62,000 bases of DNA from Phoronis australis (taxonomy: Eukaryota > Phoronida > Phoronidae). The translations under genes were made by a program, and so were the position numbers. Below the pieces are notes generated by a model that was given only the letters and a program-made list of their open reading frames with translations, made no database searches and was not told where the DNA came from. Below, piece by piece: positions 1 to 10,199 of this stretch (the stretch's first letter is position 1; each line of letters begins with the position of its first letter). The stretch spans positions 765,278 through 827,277 of the forward strand of contig NMRA01000002.1 of assembly GCA_002633005.1 (NCBI GenBank), in the 5' to 3' direction.

Positions 1-282
1 TCATCGTTTTACACCAATAAATCATCAAACTTCGATGTAAAACCCTTAAAAATACACCGAGTTCGTATAAAAACGTGTTGTTTTATTTCGCTGTTACGGA
101 TTTATTGGTATTTGGACAGGGCCGTAGCCTACAACGGCTCGGCATTCCAATAAGGTCCGTAGCAGGAGTTTGGGGTCTTTTCGGAGATAAATTCGAAGTA
201 TTTTTCCGTGAGATACGGACAGGAGAACCTAGTCTGTGTTGTTTAGAATTGTGATTTTTTGAGTTCTAAACACGCAAAACGC

Positions 283-384
283 TCGTTATCCTGGCCAGTG
301 GCTCGGAGCCCGGTCAGGCCCGTCGCGGTCGGCCGGATTGACTCGTTATCCCGACCAGTGGCTCGGAAACTGATCAGACATCAC
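283..384. repeat. 60-bp tandem duplication, GC-rich
   Basis: A block beginning TCGTTATCC and containing CCAGTGGCTCGG occurs at 283 and again at 343, giving an exact 60-base period for about 1.7 units. The copies differ at a handful of positions (for example CTGGCC versus CCGACC), so the duplication is not brand new. Nothing suggests coding or a conserved structure. Confidence 0.8.
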
Positions 385-507
385 GAACATAAACCAGCCA
401 AAGCTGGAAACTAAACTTCTAGTCAGGAAAATACTATACTAGTGAGCCAAAGTAATGTGCACGTGATTATGTTGGTGAATTAGCCACGAAACTGCAAATC
501 TACTTAC

Positions 508-558
508 TCGTCGGGCCGCGAATTCAGATTCCGCTTTGTCCACAGCACCGTCAGCATG
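508..558 (-). CDS. Candidate exon end next to a transposon edge
   Basis: On the minus strand, 17 open codons rich in Ala, Glu and Asp (HADGAVDKAESEF...ARR) end at a consensus splice donor, CGA|GTAAGT, whose GT is at 507-506. No acceptor is visible because the GC-ended element at 554-802 begins exactly where the exon should continue. Either the element cut a real exon or the open frame is chance. The residue composition looks protein-like, but the piece is too short to prove anything. The product is unrecognised. Confidence 0.2.
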
Positions 559-802
559 CTCACGCCCACCTTCAATATGGGGGGGGGGGCTCGAATTTCT
601 GACGTTGTGGACCTTTTGGTAACAAAAAAGCGGGTGAGCTAAAAAAAACGGGGCACCACTGTGAACTGCGCGATTGTGCTTATTTAGAGGACTTTATCTC
701 ATTTTCTCGGACTTTTTGTTTCCCAGAGGCGGACCTTTTTGTCCACTTCGCCACTTTGCCCTAGCTCGTTCGAGCCCCCGAGCCCCCCTGGGTGCCCGCA
801 TG
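554..802 (+). mobile_element. Non-autonomous GC-ended element, copy 1
   Basis: The element runs from GCATGCTCACGCCCACC, followed by a G-run and CTCGAATTTC, to TTCGAGCCCC...CCCTGGGTGCCCGCATG, so its ends are imperfect inverted repeats. Two relatives lie at 28524-28708 (opposite orientation) and 45285-45443 (same orientation). Shared landmarks are GGACC, a short A-run followed by a GGGG block, and CGAGCC. It has no coding capacity. The mixed GC ends with an AT-rich core suggest a MITE derived from a DNA transposon, superfamily uncertain. Confidence 0.65.
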
Positions 803-1194
803 GTCAGGGCAGAAGCTGTACATTGACAATCATTATTTGAATAATGTAAATATACATAAAGATTCCAGACGACTTTAACATTTACTTTTGAAATCACTTT
901 TGATTATCCGTTAAAATGCGCTAAAACAGTTGTCCCTTCCTGGTTATCTCTTCCTGATATAAGCAAGGAGTGTAGTACAATCGGAGTGTTCACCCTAGCG
1001 ACGAATAAGCAACACTAATTTATCGGCGGAGTCCGAACCACGTGAACACTGATAAATTGATTTTAATGACGTTTGACGTGAAATGAAATTACTGTGTGGT
1101 TGAAATTGCGTACAATACGTAAACTAACATCCACCTATAATCGAATGTGTGTTTTAATCAATATTAAAATGTAATTGCTTTCATTCTCTTGAAT
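803..1194. other. No gene recognised
   Basis: AT-rich sequence without a convincing exon. The segment at about 960-1015 (GGAGTGTTCAC followed by CGAATAAGCAAC) has a weak reverse-complement relative at about 3890-3990. Confidence 0.5.
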
Positions 1195-2037
1195 CTCCCT
1201 TCAAAAGCCACCATGGTTTTATTTCATGTTCGAGTTCTTAAGAAGGCAAATTACCGTTTCTTATAACTTTTGATACCTCCATGACTACATAATTTAGTGA
1301 TTACTCCTGGAGGGGGCAGTTGCCTCCACGTGCAAAGGGGGAACAACGGAGGAGTGCAAACCAGGTAAAAACCAGGTGGGCGCCAAATGGGTGTTGACTC
1401 CCTCTCAGGTAGGGGTACATCGGAGGAGTGCTAAACAGGTAAAAACCAATTGGGTATGCCACATGAGTGTTGAGCCCCTCCCATCGTCACAAATTTTGGT
1501 TGCTCCCCTCACCACTTACAACATGTCCTGAGGTGGTGATAAAATTTGGCCCTTGTTTTGTGGATGACCCCAAGGACTTTTGCTCCCTTCAAAATCCACC
1601 ATGGTTTTATTTCATGTTTGAATTTTTAATAAGGCAAATTACCGTTCCTAATTACATTTCATACCTCCATGGACTACATAACTTTAGTGATTACTCTTGG
1701 GGGTTCTGGAGGCAGATGCTCCAAGGTGCCAGGAAGGGGGTACATGAGAGGATTACAAAACAGGTAAAAACCAGGTGGGCGCCAAATGGGTGTTGACGCC
1801 CTCCCAGGGGGTACATTGGAGGAGGGCTTAACAGGTCAAACTAGGTGGGCGCCAAATGGGTGTTGACGGCCTCCCAGGGGAGTGCACGGGAAGAGTGCAA
1901 AACAGATAAAAACCAAGGGATGTGCCATATTGGTGTCGAGCTCCTCCCATCGTCACACGTTTTTGTTGCTAGATCCCTCTGACCATTGAGAGCATGTGCT
2001 GAGGTGGTGATAAGATTTGGCCCCGAGGACATTTTGT
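1195..2037. repeat. Two-unit 388-bp repeat with inner subrepeats
   Basis: Unit one (1195-1582) and unit two (from 1583) both begin CTCCCTTCAAAA and share CCACCATGGTTTTATTTCATG, GGCAAATTACCGTT and CCTCCCATCGTCACA in the same order. Inside the units a block of about 70 bp with GTGGGCGCCAAATGGGTG and an AACAGGTAAAAACC-like core recurs at 1376, 1775 and 1845. Unit two is longer because it carries an extra subrepeat. Open frames crossing the region are by-products of the repeat. This looks like a short satellite-like array or a duplicated repeat element. Confidence 0.8.
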
Positions 2038-2486
2038 AATGACCGGTGTCCATGCCCCTGTGGTTATGTTAGTACTACCCTGGGTATTTTCCAACTTTTT
2101 ATTACGTGTGCTACCAGCAATTTCGCGTGTGTTCCCTATTCAATGCACCAGGCTACTGGCAATGGGCGTTACACAAGTAAGAACAAAGCAAGACAATTCA
2201 TCACTGCCAAAACATTGTAATCTTATGCACTCTCACATATAATTCTAGAACATTCCATTATTGCTTAGAGACATGCCAGTACACGGTAAACTCCCCACTA
2301 CAATCACCAATAGTTACAAATCAGTTGCTAATCTGTAGAATGGCTCACAACTTACAAAACGTAATAGCATTAAGTATATCATCACTCATAACTAGTTAAA
2401 ATGGCAAAATGTCAGAGGTACTGAACATCAATCAAAATATTCACTACCCACACAACTTTATACAAAACTGAACTAAAAAGACTTGG
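2038..2486. other. No gene recognised
   Basis: Apart from the tail of the array, the sequence is AT-rich with no supported exon, RNA gene or transposon end. Confidence 0.5.
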
Positions 2487-2553
2487 ATGACAAGACCAAA
2501 ATTCAATTTCATATACCCACTGTTCCTCTTATCAATAACAGTAAATATTTCAG
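2487..2553 (+). CDS. Candidate signal-peptide first exon
   Basis: ATG at 2487 opens 22 codons with a basic start (MTRPK) and a hydrophobic stretch (FIYPLFLLSITV), the shape of a secretory signal peptide. The exon stops at CAG|GTAAGT, a perfect donor with its GT at 2554. The base three before the ATG is T, which is weak. No second exon with matching phase was found downstream. It could be chance, because hydrophobic codons are common in AT-rich DNA. Confidence 0.2.
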
Positions 2554-2726
2554 GTAAGTTACAGCCAGACCAGGAGATCATATCTATTACCCAGCCACAA
2601 CTGGGGCTTATATTAATCACAATCTCCAAATACCTACAAAACAGGCAACACATATACCAAGAGAACAAGAAAATCTGACCAACTTTCTCATACTCAAGGG
2701 ACTTTTTTCTCTGGAAATGTTAATTT

Positions 2727-3716
2727 TTAAATAAAATTCTGTTTGATGGTTTGTTTCAAATATTTTATCCTAGGTTTGATCAAAATTTCAGATCTCCATT
2801 TAGACTCTGAAAGATCCATCAGTTTCACTTTGGCTCTCTCCAAATCACAGGCTAACCTTTTATAAAAAGTTTCAATCTGATCAACCTTAGACATGAAAAC
2901 AAATCTATTCAAGAGCCGTAATATACAAAGTCTCCGGAGAACTTTTTGACATTTTCATTTTTGGTGAATTCAGGTCATCAAATATTGTTGGCACTGCATT
3001 CCATACCACCTTGTTCTTCATACGAGCATTCATGAACATGGACTCCTCGAAGTAACGAGAGCATAACTTGCAGTTCTTGGACAAGTAGGCTGCATCTCTA
3101 TTCATAAGGTTGGCTCCCTGTGTTTGCACCTAACAGTAAGAAACCTCATACTCACCAGGCTCATAGAAGACTGGTAGCCTACACTACACTGCACTGCAGT
3201 AGACCTGTCGTACTGTGCCTGTGATAGCTACAAAACAATCTTCATGTCAACTAAAAAAACTAGTATTCAATTGTGGATCCAGAGATATTTTTGGAGCGGC
3301 GCTCCGCACTATTGCCTTATAGAATTAAGTTTTCATTGACACACTGGTGTTGCTTAAATTGGGCCAACTGGCACATTAAAATGATATCGACTGCTTTTAA
3401 CCGAGACCCACAGATTCTCTAACTTGACTCATAGATTGATTTGAGGCCCCGTATCTCTGATTGTGGCCGTGTCACCGGTCATATTCACCCATGGCCACAG
3501 GTACGTTTTTCTAAATTTATCCCTGCGATCGTTCGGGTGACTTACATGTTGACGTTTTGATTTGGAATACATGGACTGCAAATATCCAAAAAACTGACGA
3601 TCACTCATAGTCCTTCCGCCGGCAGCCCCGCTGTGCAATAGGCCTAGCCCACAATGCAGACGACAGTGGCAACGGGACTGCGATCGACTCGTCTTCCGGC
3701 CGTGAACAGAACACAC
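2727..3716 (-). pseudogene. Decayed THAP12-like zinc-finger gene
   Basis: The segment 3129-2905 follows a good acceptor (TTTCTTACTGTTAG) and encodes the second half of a THAP DNA-binding domain: CKLCSRYFEESMF, then NAVPTIFD. The spacing fits the THAP12 (P52rIPK) subgroup, where the AVPTIF box closes the domain. The zinc-binding His of the Cys-x2-His pair is Tyr here, so the finger should not fold normally. A one-base shift near 2910 separates this from a second frame (to 2727) resembling a charged helical region. Upstream, 3608-3546 (MSDRQFFGYLQS...KRQH) ends at a GTAAGT donor in matching phase 0 and may be a worn first half. A separate short frame at about 3835-3765 (FFTFPKVPE), also ending at GTAAGT, is an alternative. 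THAP12-like genes are often derived from hAT or P transposases. A functional gene seems unlikely. Confidence 0.5.
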
Positions 3717-4084
3717 AAAATGAAAGACAATGTATCATATTATTGAATTACAAATAACACTTACATTTCTGGAACTTTAGGAAACGTAAAAAATACAGTT
3801 CTGGTGTTTCCGAGGACGAATTTGTGCAAGTTTATTGCGCTGCAAAAGGCGCCTTTATTCGGCATTGTGCTCCCGCTTCGTACTTGACCGTTGCTTATTC
3901 GCTACTTGGTGGCGGTAGTTGTAGTGACAACAGCGAACTCGCCAGTGAACACTCCTAGTGTATTACTTTCCTTGAAATAAGTCGGGTTCGAGTTCCGGTT
4001 GTGGCAGAAATCTTTTCAGACTTATATTCATTAGGTCACGTGTTGTGGCCACTGGAGGAGTGCTGACCAGACTTTAAATATTTG
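3717..4084. other. No gene recognised
   Basis: This holds a short minus-strand frame noted under the THAP pseudogene and an isolated box-B-like sequence (GGGTTCGAGTTCC at about 3988) with no box A at tRNA spacing, so no tRNA is called. Confidence 0.45.
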
Positions 4085-4400
4085 CGAAATTAAACTTCGA
4101 ATAAAAACAACAACTTTTCTAAAATGTAGCGAAATGTTTCGGAGTTAAAATAACCCCCATTGTCAAGTTTTATTTAGAGAATGGATTTATAGATGACTAC
4201 AGGTATAATGCACTGAAAATTCCAAAGCAAGCAAAAATACCAGAGCAAGATTGGCTAGCAATCAGCGAATAATGTAACTGGGTGTAACATTGTCAATAAC
4301 TCACGGGAGACCCGTGCATCAGGGCGTTTCCAAACACTGACTGTGAATGGCTTCACGCCGCAGTTTCAAGGAATTGTTCTAAAATCCCCTAGACCCCAAC

Positions 4401-4452
4401 GCACCCCTCGACCCACGACCCCTTTGACCCACGACCTCCTCGACCCACGACC
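4401..4452. repeat. Minisatellite of about 16 bp in foldback arms
   Basis: Three tandem copies of a unit containing CGACCCACGACC lie here. The mirror copies (GTGGGTCGAGG, three units) lie at 5374-5420. Their presence in both arms shows the array predates, or was copied with, the inverted arms. Confidence 0.7.
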
Positions 4453-4974
4453 TGTGACAATAGAAGTATTTTTGCGCTTTTTACATATTTCATAATCTTA
4501 ATACGTCGCTGAATGAGTTTCCTTGAAGACGTGATGGAACAGAGTGGTCAACGATCATTGGCCTAGCAGATTTTTGCGAAAATAAAAGCAAAAGAAAAGC
4601 ACATTCACGTTTGAAAATTGAAGACTTTATAAAAAAGCTTCGAACAACTTTTGAAGTCTTGCCCGAGATAAAATCAGTGTAATTCTCAGTTGAACATTGG
4701 GCATTTCATCATGATTCATGCTTCATTGTCGCCGATTTTGTCTCGTGTAAGTATTCACTGTCAGGTATGGGACTGTCGTTAAAGGCGTGTAATGCATTTT
4801 ACGCCTTTTGAAAAATAATCTTGCATGGGCGGCGCACCATAGGAAGCTGGGGGCTATAGCCTCACTTATTTCAGTGCTGCACAGCCCATGTCTTGATGGA
4901 ATAAATTCGAATTTTAAGTTGTTACAGACGAACACATTAGTGTACTCTCTGACTCCGCACAGCAGGCGTGCGTT

Positions 4975-5092
4975 CAGTAACGCTAGGACCTAGCTAAAAT
5001 CTAGACAAAGTCACGTGTTCTCATTTAAAATACACGACAATATCTCGTGTAATCTCGAAGTCTTGCTCTTTAGAGAGGTCCTAGCGTTACTG
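4975..5092. mobile_element. 118-bp palindromic MITE, copy A
   Basis: Both ends carry the same 17-base inverted repeat, CAGTAACGCTAGGACCT. The second copy at 42421-42553 matches along its full length in reverse orientation (shared AAGTCTTGC, CGAGATAT/ATATCTCG and TTTTAAATGAGAAC). A CAG start is typical of hAT ends, but no 8-bp target duplication is visible. The element is non-coding. Confidence 0.75.
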
Positions 5093-5765
5093 AGACAGGC
5101 CTCATGCAGACAGAGCGCGTGCTAACCTTACTGGCCAGCTGCAATGGCGGTTTGATGCACCAAACTAAAAAATGGTCCTGCCCTGCTACGAGACGAAAGG
5201 AACATCGGCCTGTTGTTGGTGCTTTGGAGGTCCGTCTGCCGTTTCTCTCAGAAAAGGTGCGCTGTTCGTTTGAAGCGTGTGACTGTCTGCTGCCAGTTGT
5301 GCTGGTTTGTACAGCTGTACAGACCCAGCGAAGCCGAAGGTGAGTCGATAACCTGACGGAGCCGAACCCGGCTGTGGGTCGAGGGGATTGTAGGTCGAGG
5401 GGGTCGTGGGTCGAAGGGTTTTTAGAACAATCCAGTTTCAATCGATAGCGATTACTATCGCTGTCAATAATCGTGAAGCTGTGTTCCACAGCGGCCTCTC
5501 TATAAGCAGCATTGTTTTCCAAGTGTCCTTTTAGTCAAGTGGCGAAGTGTCTCATCCCTTGAGTCGTTGACACTGTTACACTGAGTTGCGATGCGCTGAT
5601 TGCTAACCAACCCTGTTCTTATATTTGTGCTTGTTTTGGAATTTTCAGTGTATTGTACCTGTAGCCATTCAGGCACACACTCTCTGAATAAAGCTTGAAA
5701 ATAGTGGTTGTTTTACCGCTAAATTTTAGAATATTTGTTGTCTTTAGTCAAACTTCACTCATTAT

Positions 5766-8027
5766 GTTCTTCAGTGCGAGATCTTTCGGTGAAATTGAAC
5801 TTATGTTGAGATGTTGAATCTTTTAAGTAATCCACAGAGAAATAACGAAAGCACGCAGTCACAAGTCTGGTGTAAAATGAGTTTCACATTTTTGAGATAC
5901 ATTGCTCAACCTACGTTTGTAAGTATAGACCTAATTCACGCGGCGGACATTAAAATCCAAAGCGAGGCTCACTGCGATAAACAAAGCGGAAGTTGACATT
6001 GCGCGAGTTAAGTGGCCGGTCTGTCGAGTCCAACCTGGATATCAAATCTTAAAAATGTGTCGAAAGTTAACCACAGAGACGTAGAAAATACATTAGAGAA
6101 CAAGTTAATGCACCAAACAGAAAACTATAGGTTCGAAACATGAACAGTAAATATGACCAAATTGCTGCGATCGTAATGTTACGGATTAGTCATCATGCTG
6201 AATGCATGGTTACGTTTCTTCTTGTAAATTATTGATAAAAATGCTTTCTATACAAACCAGGTCACCTGCTCGTATTGTTGACGAGTTGAAGATATATTCG
6301 ACAGTGGCGGCTCATAGCATTTTGCTGTCATGTGCAGTAAGTCACATCTGGTTTATTTTGTTGATCAAGAATATTAACATCAAGCATAGCCTGATCCTGG
6401 TGAGGTAGGGACTACTGGGACTGACAGTTGATTTGTCATTAATCTGAAAGAATAATTGATGTTATTAAATATATTTTTTATTAAAACAAAAACCAGGCTC
6501 GTAATTGAATATAAAAATTATTGGACCATCAATTCTGCTTTCTTAATAATTCTTACGTCTATTTCATGTGTTAGGTTTCAAATATCAATCTGGACCAAGT
6601 TGAATTTTAAAATTAAAACACCTAATTCGAGTCGTTCGTCCAAAGCATAACCTCGTTTTAGAACTCAGTTTCAGTTAACTGGACAGAGCAATTATACTTA
6701 TCATGTTTCTCCAGGAGCCTCGTTCATCCGAGGGGAATGGTGCCTGTGCTTTCTGAAAGGGTATTTTTTCGACGAGTGCGGGGAAAATCATACCTCCCGA
6801 TCACCATCGATAGCAACCCCGCCCTGTTGCAAGCTCTCATAGGCTCTGTCTCAATATAAAGTAGCATTTTGTGCTCTTTCAAATTTTCACCTGTGTGGTT
6901 ACAGGTAACTTCATCTTCAGAGAGAAATTTTCTTTCAAATAAGAGCCCCAAAATCGAGGTATTAAAGGCACTGTCCTTTTTGGAAAGAAAAATGCATCAT
7001 GTAGTCATGAAAACCCAGCCTGGCTGGCCGAAGATTCTCTGGTCGTTGCTATGATGCTTGGCTATCGAGATGTGACAAAATATGATCTATACATTTATAA
7101 ATTTTACACAGGCATATTTTCGTTCGTCGCGGCGTATGGCAACGACCCAACGCTTCCTAATCTCGACGGCCTTAGGGATTGTAAAGCAGACAGTTCAGTA
7201 TCCGTATTTTTTCTAGCCGTTCGAGCAACGCGAAATACAACTATGCCGATAAGCTAACAGAGCTGTCGCAGCGAGCCTCGGTTTGGAACGCACCTCCAGT
7301 CGGCGTGAATTAGGCCTATATTCCCATCGACGCTTCTGCTCATCGTAATGCTCTCATGCAACTCCTGTTTTGCGCACATCAATTTAGTCTACTAGGACTA
7401 CTTTTTCGGATTGCTTGCGTTTTGATTGCTCCCACAGCACAATTTCTACGCGTGAGTTTCATCGGATATTATCACTGCACTTTTTTTCTTTACTTTAGTT
7501 TTGATTACACTTGGGTATTCTTTCACAGCTGCAACTCAGGCTAACAAAACGGCTCACGGAATATTAAGCTCCGTTTACTGAAATACGAACTCTTGCCCGC
7601 ACACACCAAACACAGCTTACGCACCCTAAAACACGGCTCTTGGACAGTCAACACAGCTCACGGACTCTTAACTAAGACATGCACGTGATTCATCGCCATC
7701 ATTAATGAACCGGGATTTTAACGAAATTTCCAAGAGGTTTTGCCAATGTCATAAATCTGAGAGAAGTGTAGGATTTGTTTCCTCACATGAACCGTAAAAA
7801 CGATCTTTTTTGCCGAAAAACTCGACGTGTCTTAAACTTTCAACCACATGACGCAAGTTTTGTAAAAACACGCTTGCGCAATGTAAAGTAATTCAGCTAC
7901 TTTTTGTTAACTGTTTTATTTTAAGCTTAACAATTGTAAATTGCATTCAAATTTCGTAGCAAATACTCAAGTTAGAATCTAATAAATAGTCTTTGAAGTT
8001 ATAATGTTAAAACTTAAAAAATGTTTT
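5766..8027. other. No confirmed gene; one exon-like piece
   Basis: The only coding-like item is 6261-6336 on the plus strand. There a pyrimidine-rich acceptor (ending ACAAACCAG) and a GCA|GTAAGT donor bound 25 open codons (SPARIVDELKIY...). Splice-like pairs of this size occur by chance, so it is not called a gene. The rest shows no RNA gene or transposon. Confidence 0.4.
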
Positions 8028-8641
8028 TCAATAATATTCAGCAAGTCTTCCCCGCGTGTGAGCACTGAATTGACCTTGACCCAGCACAGCTAGACAGTCT
8101 CGCCGCGCTTCTTGAGTTGGGGCTAGTCTCCGTTTGTGTGGATATGGAATTCGCGGCCGGAGATGAGTCCGTTTAAAAAGTTGTTTGCACGTCTTTCCGA
8201 CTGAGGTACGTACAGGTGGGATACCCGATTTGTCAATCATAACCTTGTCACCTCGGCATTCCGGCATTGTTTGGTTGGCGCACGTTTGGTTGTTCTAGTG
8301 TTTTGCAGACGATAAAATGTAAGGCGTATGGATGTCTACTTTGCGCTACTTTGTGATTCGCCCATGTAATATCAAAAAATTACTTACTTGGTGTAATTTA
8401 CCAGTCGTATCGTAACACATTTCAGGTCTTGTGAGAAACAGTGTTTCGAGAGCCCTATTATGGAACGCTAACGTGTTCGGAGGAGGCGCAAATTGCACTC
8501 GTTCGTACGAATGTGATATTCTCGTCAATCTGACTCTTTCAAAGAACTCAAGTTTGTGCGCGGCGTCACGCTGGGATTGCAACTCTTTATTTTCATAAAC
8601 GTATGGTTTAGATAAACGAGGGTGAACAGAATCGAAACAGA
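8028..8641 (-). CDS. Last two exons of an unidentified host gene
   Basis: Exon 8641-8388 (254 bp) follows a pyrimidine-rich acceptor (ATTTCATTTTTAAG) and ends at CAA|GTAAGT. The 93-bp intron ends in CACTAG, and the final exon 8294-8028 continues in exactly matching phase 0 to a TGA stop. Together they give about 172 residues: KPYVYENKELQSQRDAAHKL, FFERVRLTRISHSYERVQF and FHNRALETLF in the first exon, then KSGIPPVRTSVGK, PYPHKRRLAP and a C-terminal HTRGRLAEYY. The protein is basic and hydrophilic, with no membrane segment or known catalytic motif. Agreement of two open exons, both splice signals and phase makes a real gene likely. The family is not recognised. Upstream exons were not found and may lie beyond the repeat at 8920-10199. 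Confidence 0.55.
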
Positions 8642-8919
8642 CTTAAAAATGAAATAGCACGTGACTTCAAAACGTGCGACTGTTTCATAAAATTTGTTTC
8701 AGGCATTTGGAATTGTAGCTTGCCGACAACAGACGACAATGTGGGCATTTCCTTGAAATATTGCGTGTACAATTACAAAATAAAACGCTCATAAATGTTT
8801 TCATTACAATACATGTTTGACTTCAAAGTTTAAAACGTTTCGTTTTTTATCGTTTTTGTGTTGGAATGTTGTTTATCATAGCAATGAGTCACTCCTTGGA
8901 TAATCCAGTTCACTGAAGT

Positions 8920-10199
8920 CTGCTAACTCAGCTTGTCCGGAACCCGCTTTGTTATAGCCCTGTTGGTTGTATGGTGTACGCACTTGGTACTTTATATGGA
9001 TATTTGCCCATTTGACAGTTTGTATCCATTTGGTACTTATTGAATTTGCCGTTTTACTGGACCCACTTGGTAGGCCATCGGCCAATACCCATTTGGTATT
9101 AAGTACTCATTTGGTACTATACTAACCCGTGCCATTTAGTATCCGATACTCATTTACACATTGGGTATCGCAAATAAAATGTGTGTGTTATCTCTTGTAA
9201 TTAAGGTACCCATCTGGTACCTTCTGTGAAATAATTGTTTGTAGAGCTGTGACCCTGAAAGACCCAATGCAACCTAAAATGTATATTATTCTTGTGTTGT
9301 TTTATTTTTCCCCAATAATGAGATTGATGGCACTCTGACATAAATCCCATTATTTGGGCAAATACTATTCTACAGCCCTTCAAGCTTCATATCCAACTCC
9401 TAGTTAGTTCCTATCTAATCCGATAGTAGCGCTCGTGTTCTTTGTTTGCATCTTCTGGTTGGCCCAGCCTCAAGCAACATTCATTCGTACTAGTTTTTCC
9501 CAATGAGACAATTTTATACCTATCCCACCTCCCTACCCTGGGTTAACCAAAATTTCCTGCTGCAATTAAAGAGTTTTAAACCTATCCCACCCTCCTACCC
9601 TGTGTCGAACAAAATCTGCTGCTGGTTATTGTTATTACAGTCACTGCTGGTACCTCCTTCAAGCCCGGAGCGTGTTCAGTCAAGCAAGAAAAGACTTCAC
9701 TACAGATTGCCTCTCTCCACCCCGGTCACAGTTCTCAGGACATACTGAGCCACAACACCACATTCCTTACAATGTCTCTTTTTGTCCGACTGGTCTGCTC
9801 AGCCAGCTTGTCCGGAACCTGCTTTGCCAGGTTGTTATAGCCCAATTGGCTGTTTGGTGTACCCACTTGTTTCTTTATATGATATCTGCCCATTTTGCAG
9901 GTTGTACCCATTTCGTACTTGTTATTGAATTTGCCGTTTTGCTCGACCGACTTGGTAGGCAATCGGCCAATACCCATTTGGTATTATATACCCATTTGGT
10001 ACTATACTAATCAGTGCCACTTAGTATCCGATACTCAATTACACATTGAGTATCGCAAATGTGTGTGTAATCTCTTACAATTAAGGTACCCATTCGGTAC
10101 CTTCTGTTAGATAATCATTTTAGAGCTGTGACCCTGAAATTCACAATACAACCTAAAATACATATTATTCTTGTGTTGTTTAATTTGTCCCCAATGATC
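8920..10199. repeat. Direct duplication, two units of about 405 bp, 875 bp apart
   Basis: Copy one (8920-9321) and copy two (9795-10199) share CAGCTTGTCCGGAAC, ATCGGCCAATACCCATTTGG, TTAAGGTACCCAT and TATTATTCTTGTGTTGTTT in the same order, at roughly 85 percent identity by eye. Each copy is packed with variants of CATTTGGTA or CACTTGGTA every 20-40 bases, facing either way. A piece resembling the start of a unit (GTTCGCTGAAGTCA) follows copy two, so a third unit may have been lost. No coding role is apparent. Confidence 0.8.
9511..9634. repeat. 62-bp tandem duplication
   Basis: The phrase ACCTATCCCACC followed by CTACCCTG and CTGCTGC repeats with a period of about 62 bases, two units, lying between the two copies of the larger 875-bp duplication. 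Confidence 0.7.

Larger units (their letters stand above)
4085..5765. mobile_element. Foldback-type inverted-repeat element
   Basis: The left arm (about 4085-4460) and right arm (about 5366-5765) are reverse complements over roughly 370-400 bases. Matching blocks include ACTGAAAATTCC / GGAATTTTCAGT, GCTGATTGCTA with its partner at 4255-4267, and the CGACCCACGACC minisatellite with its mirror GTGGGTCGAGG. The arms are diverged, with small indels, so the element is old. The roughly 900-base centre contains a separate MITE at 4975-5092. A 150-codon open frame on the minus strand (5070-5522) crosses the right arm and MITE and looks accidental. No transposase was recognised and target duplications are not clear. 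Confidence 0.65.

Noticed and set aside
1467-1796. 109-codon frame in the repeat array
   Set aside because: It lies wholly in the 388-bp tandem units and has no independent evidence.
3640-3660. CCCACAATGC motif, also at about 18251 and 25560, as a ZNF143-like promoter site
   Set aside because: The match is short, and only one of three sites lies near a candidate first exon.
3980-4012. tRNA box-B-like GGGTTCGAGTTCC
   Set aside because: No box A at the proper distance and no acceptor stem pairing.
5070-5522. 150-codon minus-strand open frame, among the longest in the window
   Set aside because: It crosses an inverted-repeat arm and ends inside a MITE, is low in protein-like motifs, and its length is about what chance yields.
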